DNA of 64,000 bases from Elmis aenea (Eukaryota > Arthropoda > Insecta > Coleoptera > Elmidae): contig OX393579.1 of NCBI GenBank assembly GCA_947652605.1, positions 50,846,970-50,910,969 on the forward strand, read 5' to 3'. Positions 54,527 to 64,000 of this stretch are shown here, in pieces; positions within the stretch are counted from its first letter, which is position 1; the number at the start of each line of letters is the position of its first letter. The position numbers and the translations under genes were made by a program. Under the pieces are notes generated by a model. The model was given only the letters and a program-made list of their open reading frames with translations. It ran no database searches and was not told the origin of the DNA.

Positions 54527-54800
54527 GAAGAGATTGATTCCAGCAAGACGGCTGTCACGCGCATTTTGGCTTATATGTTGGAATTTTTTTAAATGACCCC
54601 TTTCCAAATCATTTGATTGGTAGAGGTAGTGATACAAATTAGCCATCCAGATCTCCGGACATAGCACCTTAAGACTTTTTTCTCCGGGGCCTCATTAAAA
54701 GTAAAATTTACGAAGACGTTATCCAAATAATGTTTCTTTAGAATAAGCAATACTTGCAGAATGTGAATTAAATTACGAGAGACAGTGAGCCAATCAAAGG
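54527..54800 (+). pseudogene. mariner-like transposase C-terminal fragment
   Basis: The frame gives FQQDGCHAHFGLYVGIFLND, preceded by TGA where Trp is expected; this is the second catalytic block with QQDG. PFPNHLIGRGSDTN follows, then a stop in place of Trp, then PSRSPDIAP, the third catalytic Asp block, and then DFFLRGLIKSKIYEDV. Stops replace two Trp and one Leu. The pattern is of the same broad family as the fragments at 36.6 and 56.3 kb. Flanking termini were not found. Confidence 0.8.
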
Positions 54801-55641
54801 AATTACTTTTACAATATTCTGGTGCATTGTTTAATTTTCTTTAAATATATTTTTTATAATTCTCTTTAATCATCGTTAAAATATTAGCAGTTTTCTAAAA
54901 ACGTTCTTTATTATTGTTAAAAACGTTTTGAATAAAATGATTAATTTAGCTTTTTTTAAACTTTACTTTCACGTATGTAGTATCTATCTATAGTATATCA
55001 TGACAAAATACCTAAAAACTTAATACCCAATGATTATTGTTCGACTTTGCACACCCTGTGTAGTGTTATTGCAAGTCAAATTTTACAGTACGTTAACAGA
55101 GATGCAATTCTTGTAAAATCTTTGTTTGTTAAAAAAAAAAAAAACGATGTACAATGTAAGCAAGCATAAAATATCCAAATAAGGTAAAATGACGTAGATA
55201 ATTTTACAATCACATCGGTTATGCTTTGTTATAGTCTGCAATCATCTTATCGAGATGACTTGGCATTCATCCAACGATCGGTTCTGTTCGCGCAAAATTC
55301 TGTATGGTGTTGTACTTGAAGCGTCGCGACGCCAACAAAACTAATCTAATCAATTGAAAGGTTTAGGTAAAGTTTAAGTTTGTACAAAGTTAAAAGAAAC
55401 TAGTTTTGTAGAAATGTTTCTAAAATTATGCGTCGTGTAATTCAAGAAATTACCTAAATTAAATTAAGAAATGTATTTTTTAGATGATCGTAAACTGTTT
55501 TGCATTAATGTCTCCAATCCTAGTAAGTTTTTTTTTTTAATTTGCAGTCAACTGAAAATAAATTTTTGTCAGTTATATTGATATTACATATTTGTTTTTT
55601 AAATTAAAAATGTTGGGACAATTTTAATGGTATTAGACACA
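54801..55641. other. Unassigned DNA with an isolated transposon-like end
   Basis: A decayed terminus CACACCCTGTGTAG lies near 55049. Nothing else was recognised. Confidence 0.35.
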
Positions 55642-57126
55642 TACAGGGTACATATACAGGTACATACAGGGTACATATTGGAAACGGTAAGATATACAAG
55701 GTCGGTTAAATTAGAGAAAAGTTGCACATTTTTATGACGATTAAGAGCCTGAAAAGAAATCTTGGTTATTTTGATTCGTTTTTGATTTATTACAAAAAAA
55801 CTGAAAAATGTGATTTTAGAAAAATATTATTATCTTCCCTACCATTGACGCTATTTCATTTAAACTTGGTAACTTCATGTTTTTGACCGTCCTGAGTTTG
55901 ATGACGTCAACAGAAATTTTCTAAGCCTTCTAGATTTCAAGTTGCGATAGTCAACTTTTTTATTTCTTATGGCCGCCATATTTGATTTTTACACCATCAG
56001 ACAGACAAAAAAATTAGCTTTTCAGATTGGTAACCAACATACTTTTTTCTTTCAAAAAACTTGTTGAAATTTGAAAATTTGTGTAAATAATTCATAAAAT
56101 CGAGAATGCTCTGGAAAACAATTGAAACTATGATATAAATAAAAGCTACAGAACATTTTATTGGTTTAATGATAACGAAATTAAGATTGTTGGAAACATA
56201 TTTAGAAGGTATGTTAGGCGAATTGCCATTATTAACATTCAAAATCATCAGTAGTTTCAGCAAGAAGGAGCTGGTCCTTACAACGCCCGCATTGTAAAAG
56301 GATATTAATTTAGATGTACGCTTTCAAAATTCATGACTTGGTACGTTTGGTCCTGTTCATTGGCCTCCGCGATCGCCATGTTCAACGCCTATGGATTACT
56401 TTTACATTGATGTTGTTTATGCAACCCTAACGGAAAATATTGAACTTCTTCGCCGTAAAATCAAAAATGCTTTCGACTCTATTTCGAGACAAACTATCCT
56501 AAAGGCAGTGGACGAAATGAATTTGAGGACTAACCACCACATCATACATAACGGCGCGCACTTTAAACAATTTAAATAATTAATTATCTGGTGTTTTAAA
56601 CTTATTGTCTTTTCGTTATTTTATTAGACCTATAAAATGTTGTGTCACTTTTATTTATATTATAATTTCAATTGTTTTTCAGAACACTCACGATTTTATA
56701 GATTATTTATACAAATTTTCAAATTTCAACAAGTTTTTTGAAAGAAAAAAGGTATGTTGGTTACCAATCTGAAAAGCTAATTTTTTTATCTGTCTGATGG
56801 TGTAAAAATCCAATATGGCGGCCATAAGAAATAAAAAAGTTGACTATCGCAACTTGAAATCTAGAAAACCCAGGACGGTCAAAAACATAAAGTTACCAAG
56901 TTTAAATGAAATAGCGTCAATGGTAGGGAAGATAATAATATTTTTCTAAAATCACATTTTTCAGTTTTTTTGTAATAAATCAAAAACGAATCAAAATATC
57001 CAGGATTTCTTTTCAGATTCTTAATCGTCATAAAAATGTGCAACTTTTCTCTAATTTAACCGACCTTGTATATCTTACCGTTTCCAAGATAGCAATGGTG
57101 AGCATCGAAAAAAGCACCACCCTGTA
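55642..57126. mobile_element. Tc1/mariner-like element with about 450-bp inverted arms
   Basis: The left arm (about 55677-56130) and right arm (about 56660-57100) are inverted repeats. The right end is complete (TACAGGGTGGTGC on the minus strand, then TATCTTGGAAACGGTAAG). The left end is rearranged into three short TACAGG-type units (55642, 55655, 55664), followed directly by ATTGGAAACGGTAAG. The interior keeps the C-terminal part of a transposase (56230-56579). Confidence 0.8.
56230..56579 (+). pseudogene. mariner-like transposase C-terminal part, catalytic Asp lost
   Basis: The first piece reads FQQEGAGPYNARIVKGY, which corresponds to the second catalytic block with Asp replaced by Glu (QQDGA to QQEGA). 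After a frameshift comes HWPPRSPCSTPMDYFYIDVV, where the third catalytic Asp (PRSPDLTP) is replaced by Cys. LLRRKIKNAFDSISRQTILK follows, then DEMNLRTNHH and NGAHFKQFK with a stop. The C-terminus is otherwise well kept. It cannot be catalytically active. Confidence 0.8.
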
Positions 57127-57695
57127 TAGATGGGAAAAAATAAGAATTCTATGCAGAACATAAATGAACTTTTAATACTAAGCAGAAATGTCACAGTTTT
57201 TCGTATATTTAAAATATTTTAAAAATATATTTAATTAAAGAAAAGGTAATAATTTTTTGAATAAAATTGAACTCTATTAACTCCTGCAATTACTCAGTAT
57301 ATTGCAGCAGGATTAAAGCTTGTTTTTTCTTATTAAGGGTCTCATAGAACATGTACATAGAAAAGACTTCTTTGTGTACTAAATCTTTAAAAAATTCATA
57401 GCTTGTTCTTGCTTACACATGCACACAAATTAAAAGTAAATATGAACTTCACCTTGCCATGACGATTAAACTTTAAAGCCCCGCTATTACAGTCTAGTAA
57501 TTTCCGTTAGGCGAGATGTGAGTTTGTCGTGATTAATTTTGACAAATTATAAACGAATTACGACAGTTCTCAAGTCCTTCAATTATAATTAAAAACAATA
57601 TAACAGTACAGGTTAGATGTTATCTCAGAGCCTTAGAAAGTCGACCATTTCATAATATAGAAAGTGAACTTACGCAACACAATAATAATAACTAT
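57127..57695. other. Unassigned DNA
   Basis: No gene was recognised. Confidence 0.4.
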
Positions 57696-57699
57696 TAAA

Positions 57700-57763
57700 A
57701 TGATATCAACATTTATTTCACTAGTTTACGCTTACTTATTTATTGGATTTCTGGGCTGTAATG
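57700..57763 (+). CDS. Candidate first coding exon with signal peptide
   Basis: From ATG 57700 the frame reads MISTFISLVYAY and LFIGFLGCN, a hydrophobic stretch with a Cys at its end, like a secretory signal peptide. At the end of the exon is ATG then GTAAAA, a plausible splice donor. It is preceded by AAA (ATTAAAATGA), an acceptable start context for insects. No following exon was recognised, so this remains a weak, pattern-based call that could arise by chance in AT-rich DNA. Confidence 0.25.
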
Positions 57764-58308
57764 GTAAAACTCTGAAACGTTACAGCTTGTATTACAATAA
57801 AATGTAATTAAGAGGAATAATTCATGTTTTTTTTTTGTAAGTAACTGGACAATCTGGTTTTATAAAAGTGTTTAACATGCTCAGGTATTGAACTGAGTGA
57901 GTCATTGAAAGATATAGATTAAAGTAATATTAATCTTTCATGTTCCATGACATATTGACAGCTAGAAATTAATAAATTGGTGTTGCTGCACCTACATACA
58001 TTAACCGCGACCATAATTAATTGAGCTAAGTAAACAGCTACGTAACAAATGCGAATATTAATAATCTGAAATTGCTTGTTAACTTGTTAGAGCAAAATTT
58101 TGCATTCATAATAAATTTACAGTACCTATTACAATATTATTATTGTCTGCTTTAAATATTTTATTATTGGTTTACCACATAATTTGGATTGGTATGGGAT
58201 CTCGATTAATATAAGAGGTAGAGAAACAGTTAAATTAGCATCCTATACATTTAAATAAATCAATTTTCTATCACTTGATGTATCAACCAACTTTTACGAG
58301 AAAATGTA
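57764..58308. other. Unassigned DNA with dispersed repeat fragment
   Basis: The piece near 58200-58245 (GATCTCGATTAATATAAGAG, then AGTTAAATTAGCA) is related to 1246-1310 and to the arms of the element at 4.1 kb. Otherwise nothing was recognised. Confidence 0.4.
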
Positions 58309-59247
58309 GGGGAGACCGGGGATAAAAGTAACACAGGTAGGTTGTTACAGTGCCTATAGTTTCTTTAATTTTTGTTTTATATCGCCCTAAACGCTTTTGC
58401 AATGTTAAGTTACATCCAGCTCCCTACCTACATTGCTAGTTTTCATCTGTCATAGAGGTTAACTTTTTGCCAGCCAGAGTCACTATTTTCCGCCTAAAAG
58501 TTACTGCGTTGTCTCATCCGTCGAGTAACTTTTAGGCGATCTCTAAAATAGGAACAAAAAAGTACCTATATTATTTTGTTCTAAATTTAGTTGGCTATTG
58601 GTGGATGCAATACAATTTGACGTTAGAATCGTGGTTAATTGTGGATTCCCTGAAAAAAAATTTGTGTACACTTGGGGTCAAAAGTAACAAAGTGTTACAA
58701 CCAACCCCAATTAATGTTTTCACTTGCAAATGTTCACTCTTAGCACATAATTGGTGGCTTTCTTCGTAGATGAGAATATACAAGAATTGTCGGAATAATT
58801 TTCCAGTTTGTTGTATCTTTTTGATTCACATTTTTAAATATGTAGGTACTTATAATTTTGGCAAACCTGGTAACTGCAGTCCCAAATTATTAAATTATAA
58901 AACTCAGTATATAATATCGGTTTAATGATGGAAATGTATGTAAAGCTAAATCATTTCTTAAAAAGCATTTTAAATTATAAAACCTATGTAAATTGGTAAG
59001 ATCTGGTACTTTTGGTTTTCCTACCAGCCGCCATTGTTTTTATTCTATTACCTTAATATTTATAACTTAATATAAACAAAGCTTTAACCAACCCAACTTA
59101 ACCTGACCCTCTTTTACTGATTTAATGAATGACGGTCAGTTTAAGGGCGGTTAGATTTTTTAAAAATAAAACAAACAGTTATTATGATCCAGTATAAATT
59201 TAATAATTTGGGACCGCCCTTACCTGATATGCCATACTGTTCACTTA

Positions 59248-60541
59248 GGGTAAGTGGAGGAGAGATGGACTACATTTTGGAAAAACGTAAATAACGTTTT
59301 ATTAAATTTGTCTAGATTCATTTAAAAATATAGATAACGAAGAACATACTTTGGTAAACACTTTTACATATACAAAACAAAAAATATTCATAAATGGGTT
59401 TAAATTTTAAAAAAAAAGGTAAACATTGCAAAAGTCCATCTCTCCTCCATACTATAGGAGAGACGGACCAAACATAGAAGGAAAGAAAGAATTATAAAAT
59501 ATTATTTATTTTTTCTTAGTGGAGTGTTTTCCGCACAACTGGCACAAATTTAGGTATGATGTGCATCCTTCATGCAACCAACGGCTACACTTAATTCAAT
59601 CTTCTTTCCTCTTTGTTGATCTATAATCTTCACTGCAACCAGCACATTCGTTTTCATAATCTTCTAAATTTTCATCTGTTGTTTCGTCGTCGCGTCGCGT
59701 CGTTTAAATCGAGTTTTATATCATTTTCTGATTCTTCCGAAGAAGATAAGCATTGGCGTTTCGCGTTCTTATTCTGCACAACACTTTTTTTGGAAATCTT
59801 TCCTTTTCCCTTCTTCTCCTGTTTGTTTTCGTCTGTCTGCCGTTGTCCTTTTTTCTGCTTTTTATCATTAATTTGTTTTCTCTTTTCAATGTTCTCATCT
59901 GAATTTTGAGATGACCGCTACTCCTTTTCCGCGTTTTCTTACATTTAAAACTGTTTTCTTTGCAGGTGATATATCATCCAACATCTTGCCAGGTGTATCC
60001 TCGACAGTTTTTTTTTTTCTTAAGTAGTATTAGTTATACCTCCGTCCTCCGTCATTTGAGGAAGTCCCTGCTGCTTGTTCTAAGAGAAGCTGATCATTTT
60101 TGTCACTTACGTTTTGTATCTGTGCATATATATATAGGTCCATCTGTCCTCCACAAATGTGGTCCGTCTATCCTCATGTAAGAGGATAGATGGACCATCG
60201 TATTTATGTTACACCCAATGTTTTATCAACCGGTATTTTAAAGTTATGTACATGTTTTACAGTGTGCCTTGTCCAGAATCTCACAAAAAACTAGTTAAAA
60301 CTTACCTGAAGTACTAAAATTGACAATTTACGTTTTCACTTCATAATTTTACTCTCTGAAATTTTTAATTAAATCTTGTATTTTAGCTAAAACGTTAACA
60401 ATCGCGCTAACATGGATCTCACTTATGTATTACGGTACCATTTACCTAAACATCACAGACAAACCGCTATATGTGAACACAGTCGAAAATTATTAAGAGT
60501 GGTCCGTCTCTCCTACCGGTCCAACTCTCCTCCACTTACCC
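59248..60541 (-). mobile_element. pogo-like (DDE_1) transposon, TA duplication, decayed
   Basis: The ends GGGTAAGTGGAGGAGAGATG and CTCTCCTCCACTTACCC are inverted, and TA flanks both (59246-59247 and 60542-60543). Variants of the terminal core (GTCCATCTCTCCTCC) recur inside at 59428-59475 and 60138-60195 in both orientations. The minus strand encodes the C-terminal zinc-finger tail of a pogo/Tigger-type transposase (59506-59850). The DDE domain was not found in the remaining 1.3 kb. Confidence 0.65.
59506..59850 (-). pseudogene. pogo-like transposase C-terminal zinc-finger tail
   Basis: The minus-strand frame gives SKKSVVQNKNAKRQCLSSSE, then ESENDIKLDLND, a basic then acidic linker. After a frameshift comes DENLEDYENECAGCSEDYRS, then TKRKED, a stop for Trp, IKCSRWLHEGCTSYL, and CQLCGKHSTKKK with a stop. 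The Cys and His spacing (CxxC, C, HExC, CxxC) resembles the PHD-like finger at the C-terminus of insect DDE_1 transposases. One Cys-containing segment of the usual pattern appears deleted. Confidence 0.6.
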
Positions 60542-60740
60542 TATCATTTTGTTTTGTACCAAAGATTTTTTTTTTTATTTTTTTATTTTGCTAATGTGTA
60601 TTTTTGAATAAAATATTAATTTTGTTGATGAATACTAATATATTTACTCACTACTTATGAGCTGTGTAAATTATTTTGCCGTTACAACTTACCCCAATCA
60701 TTGTTACTTTTAGCCCCAACGTTGAGGTTGAAAGTAACAG

Positions 60741-62505
60741 CTGTCTTACTAAAGAAAAATGTTTTTTTCTAACAGTTGCTTATAAAGAAAGTGTGATGGG
60801 AGAGTTGCGCTGGGCGGTCAACAACCATAAGGAGTATTTGAAAGGATTAGCGCAGGCAAAGTGCATACTTACCCTGCAAATGTAATTATGACTTGATTTT
60901 TTAATCCTTTAGAATGACTAATGATAATATATATATTATGAGGAATATAATAGAAAGAAAATAGAAGAAGGAGAAGAACTATATTCAACATTTGTATGTA
61001 AAATATATTTTAAAAACACATTTAAAACTTACTACTTGACAACCACTAGTTATTAAGGCAACCTCCAGATTATCGTTCTTTGATATCTTAAGTTGCTTAT
61101 TATTATAATTTTGTAGCATACACTTAAATAATCATTTACGTTCTGTATAAAACTGTATAAAATTTTTATTTGCAAATGCTTTTTTTCCACAAGAAATATT
61201 GCTGCTATAAATTGTGAAGAAGACTGTTATTACATACAACTTTTGAAATATATAAAAAAGCCTTTAAAAAAACGTGCGAGTTAACGTTATACTAAAGGAA
61301 AACATACGCGTACATACACAGAGAAACATAGTAGGCGTGTTTATTAAATACATAAATCAACTTATCTTATTAACGTTGAGCTTCTACTCTATAAAATTAA
61401 CCATAAATTCCTCGAAAGACGTAAAGACGATCTAAAAGGAATTTTGAAATTATCTATCGCTCGAGATAAATGACATCATTCCATTACCGAGCATATGTGC
61501 AATATATGTAAGGTAACATATTTCTGAATTTCTTGTATCTGAATTTACATTTCCCAGTTGGGCAATTCTATGTCTGAAAAGTCCATATTAATAAAATTGC
61601 TATACGGTCATCGAATATTGAAATTTTATGAGTGGAAATACTGTAAAATTCATTGCCGACCATAAAGCTGTAAACATTTGTGTCTTTTAACGTTACATTT
61701 TCGATATAAAACGCTTTCATTAACAGATGTACCAGCCGAATACGATAAACATAACATTGTTTGCTTTATCGTGGCATTTATTAAATAATATGTTGCTTAC
61801 AGTTATATTGTTGACACCAAGAACTTATTTAACATGCATGCTCACAAAATTTCCTTAACATACATTCGCACAACATTCTATTATAGTCAGGAACAGTAAC
61901 AATAAATTGTAACTCTTCAAATGTAAAATAACCATAATTATAATAAGAGGAGGGTTTTGGAAGTACTTTGAGATTAAAGTAATAAAATTTAATGATTTTG
62001 CGCCATAGGTACTTAACTAGGTACCTACATATTGAAAATAAAATATCGCAACTAATTAATAATCATCTTAATCAACTACTGCGCGGGTAAATTATTAAGG
62101 ATTTTACCTAGCCTTGAAAACATGACAAAAAACTAAACCAATATCCTATTTTCAGTCGCAATATAACAAGTGCATTGAAAATTATCGATAATTTTTGGTA
62201 ACGTGTTAGTAAAAAAAATTTAGTTACATTAATCGTTAAAAGCCTTATCTTCAATATCCAGAAGAGTGTCATCTTAAGAGTTAGATATACCATTTGTTGA
62301 AATCTCTTCAATATCATAAACCAAATCATCATTTCTTCAAACAGTAATTTGTCCTCAGTACCATCAAAGGTGCCGATTAGGATTTGTTTTAAATAAAATA
62401 TTTGTTTTTGCCATTTTTAACAACAATTGTTTCAAAAATGTGACAAGTGTTATACATTTTCGAATTCAGAATAAAATTCTCTACAAATTGGCGTTAAAAT
62501 CAGAT
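60741..62505. other. Unassigned DNA
   Basis: No gene was recognised. A short frame near 60796 (MGELRWAVNNHKEYLKGLAQ) is only faintly similar to transposase helix-turn-helix segments and was not called. Confidence 0.4.
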
Positions 62506-62509
62506 ATAG

Positions 62510-62847
62510 CGTCCATAAGAAAAAATTGACCTGATGATGTTTTTTAAAAAACGAAACGTGGCACGGGAAGTTTAATTGGGGATTCTGATTCCTTGCAAAA
62601 AGTGGCTATGAAAAAGTTTTTGCAGAAATGAAATTCGACATCAAATGAAAAAGTTACGGGCGAAAAACAAAAATCCACTTTTTTACTTTTTTCTCTTTAT
62701 CTCAAAAACTAAAAACGCTAGATAAGTTCTGTTTACAACAAATTATTAAGCACCTAAATATACAACTTTGTCCCAATTTAACCGAAGTCGTAACTCTTAC
62801 CGTTTACGAGATCCCCATAGTGGCCCTCGAAAAACGAGAACCCTGTA
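62510..62847 (-). repeat. Solo arm of a TACAGGGT transposon
   Basis: Read from 62847 on the minus strand: TACAGGGTTCTCGTTTTTCG, then GATCTCGTAAACGGTAAGAG, then TTCGGTTAAATTGGGACAAA. This is the same order of blocks as the 55.6-57.1 kb element. The rest of the arm resembles the inside of that element only loosely. No left arm is visible. Confidence 0.65.
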
Positions 62848-63424
62848 TATAAGAAAAGTTTTAGGATTAACAGATATGGTTGGAAATAGAATTACTAAAA
62901 AAAGTTTTTTTTTTAAGTGTTTGAAAATGTTACACTACTGTCAATGTCCTAAAACCACGATTATAACATAAACATTGACAAATTTTACCTTTAAATTGTA
63001 CAGGCAACACAAAGCGACTAGAATCATGATACCGAACGTAGCCAGTTAGTTTCAAATAATGCCAACTTAGCACATTAACATCTCGAAAACAGTAGCTAGT
63101 GTGTTCTCTTGCGATAGTCGATGGTTCGTTGCTTATTTACTAATCCGTAACATGCTTCACTTAGCACTTAATTTCATTCGTTGTTTTATTGTAGTTTGCG
63201 AGTTGGTCCACAATTCTGGTAGTTAAAGTGATTTTAGAAACAATTTATAACGAATTTATTACATAATCAAACGTTGCCTTGAACAGCTGAAACTTTTGTT
63301 GTACCTTTATTGAAAAAGTGAAGCATTTATAGATGTATTAAGTGATAATAATTATTATAATTAAACTAGAAATAATTAAAATAGAAATTCAGCCTTGAAA
63401 AGTTCTTAGCCAAATACAATACCT
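62848..63424. other. Unassigned DNA
   Basis: No gene was recognised. Confidence 0.4.
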
Positions 63425-63508
63425 CGGATTGGAATTGGAAAAAATTAATATGAAAATAAATACCGAAAACACTAAAACTATGATGGTTATAACAGAGAAC
63501 AAAGCGCA
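63425..63508 (+). pseudogene. RTE-like LINE RT fragment
   Basis: The frame reads ELEKINMKINTENTKTMMVI and TENKAH. It matches ENINRKINTEKTKTIIVT in the copy at 20.3 kb, which continues NKGHNITLNG. The match ends abruptly at 63508, where a different sequence begins. Confidence 0.75.
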
Positions 63509-64000
63509 TGTTAGGATGCCTTTTTGGATAATTAATAACTGGGGCGTTAACTACTTTAATTTACATGGTTCGCATTATTTTACTTACAAGTTTAGTGTTA
63601 TTTATTATAAACACATGGGTTCCCGAGGCAGGCAGAGGCTGAAGCCAAGCGATTGGTACAAAGGTGTATGCAGCGTACATAAAACAAAGAAGCTTGTGCC
63701 ACTGATAACATTTAATAATTAGTAACAATTATCTACTCACCGGGGGGAACCCACCCCCGCATATGATGCTGGATTCGCCAGGGTTAATATAATCCCATCA
63801 CCATTTTACAGTAACACACAAATCTCCAATAAAGCCAAGCATAAAGCAACAAGGTAGTCTCACTCGCACACAAAGCTGAAAGGCAAAGCATGGCGTCCCA
63901 CGCATTATATAAATTAGCATGTGTATCAACATACACCCTGGATCTAGTCCAGTACAACTCCTGGACAACACTCCGGATCAGCAACCTGGACAACTATCAG
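63509..64000. other. Possible insertion running off the window edge
   Basis: Immediately after LINE similarity ends, the sequence begins TGTTAGGATGCC, and composition becomes more GC-rich towards the right edge (63625-63960). A TG start at a sharp junction could be the 5' end of a long terminal repeat. No coding domain is visible within 490 bp, so the nature is unknown. Confidence 0.3.

Larger units (their letters stand above)
58309..60740. repeat. Region framed by GGGG..AAAAGTAAC motifs
   Basis: GGGGATAAAAGTAACA occurs at 58318, GGGGTCAAAAGTAACA at 58674, and the complement GTTACTTTTAGCCCC at 60702. A further GTTGAAAGTAAC follows. These may be the ends of an older transposon into which the pogo-like element (59248-60541) inserted. 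Boundaries and duplication are not established. Confidence 0.35.

Noticed and set aside
60796..60885. Frame MGELRWAVNNHKEYLKGLAQ as a pogo-type helix-turn-helix
   Set aside because: Similarity is too faint, and it lies outside the TA-flanked pogo-like element.
1..64000. CRISPR arrays, prokaryotic operons, rRNA genes
   Set aside because: No regularly spaced identical repeats, no ribosomal RNA-like blocks, and overall features are those of an animal nuclear genome.

Overview
This window looks like non-coding, repeat-rich nuclear DNA of an arthropod, most likely an insect. It is strongly AT-rich, has no operons, and has no long uninterrupted host reading frame. It is packed with eukaryotic transposons of the kinds abundant in insects: RTE-like and Jockey-like LINEs, Tc1/mariner relatives, hAT, PIF/Harbinger, pogo-like, Helitron-like and Penelope-like pieces. 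I cannot name the species. The repeat flavour (many unrelated elements ending in TACAGGGTG, RTE-like LINEs) would suit a beetle, but that is inference.

Layout. 0-4 kb: mostly unassigned DNA with one inverted repeat and a GC-richer island (about 2.5-3.3 kb). 4.1-5.9 kb: a long-inverted-repeat Tc1/mariner-like element whose loop keeps a helix-turn-helix fragment and a Helitron-like insertion. 6-12.6 kb: LINE tail, hAT MITE, a TACAGGGTG MITE, a broken mariner, a second hAT MITE. 13.6-18.2 kb: two large palindromic elements, one with three concentric terminus pairs. 18.2-23.6 kb: LINE fragments of three families, broken up by a Harbinger MITE (TTA duplication, with a matching empty site at 29.4 kb) and an hAT MITE. 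25-31 kb: the best-preserved LINE (a 580-residue reverse transcriptase frame, minus strand), a stack of nested LINE pieces, and an inverted pair of a dispersed repeat. 32-41 kb: transposon ends, a tRNA-derived SINE, transposase fragments, a LINE ORF1-like coiled coil interrupted by a foldback element, and two candidate host exons on the minus strand. 43-49 kb: a 1-kb palindrome, a Harbinger-like element with a Myb/SANT-like pseudogene, a Penelope-like inverted pair carrying a hammerhead-ribozyme-like motif, and an hAT transposon with perfect 8-bp duplications. 49-64 kb: mostly unassigned DNA, with a well-bounded candidate exon (52.5 kb), more transposase relics, a pogo-like element (59.2-60.5 kb) and a possible insertion running off the right edge.

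How it fits together. Almost everything identifiable is mobile DNA in layers, so relative ages can be read from nesting: Helitron inside Tc1/mariner, Penelope inside Harbinger, MITE inside LINE, LINE inside LINE. Many Tc1/mariner-like pieces share a TACAGGGTG terminus and an internal box close to ATCTCGG. Several appear to be palindromic derivatives of larger transposase-encoding parents. Host genes are represented at most by a few small exon candidates (34.8/37.9 kb, 52.5 kb, 57.7 kb), so the window probably lies in introns or intergenic DNA. All calls come from reading the sequence; no database search was possible.
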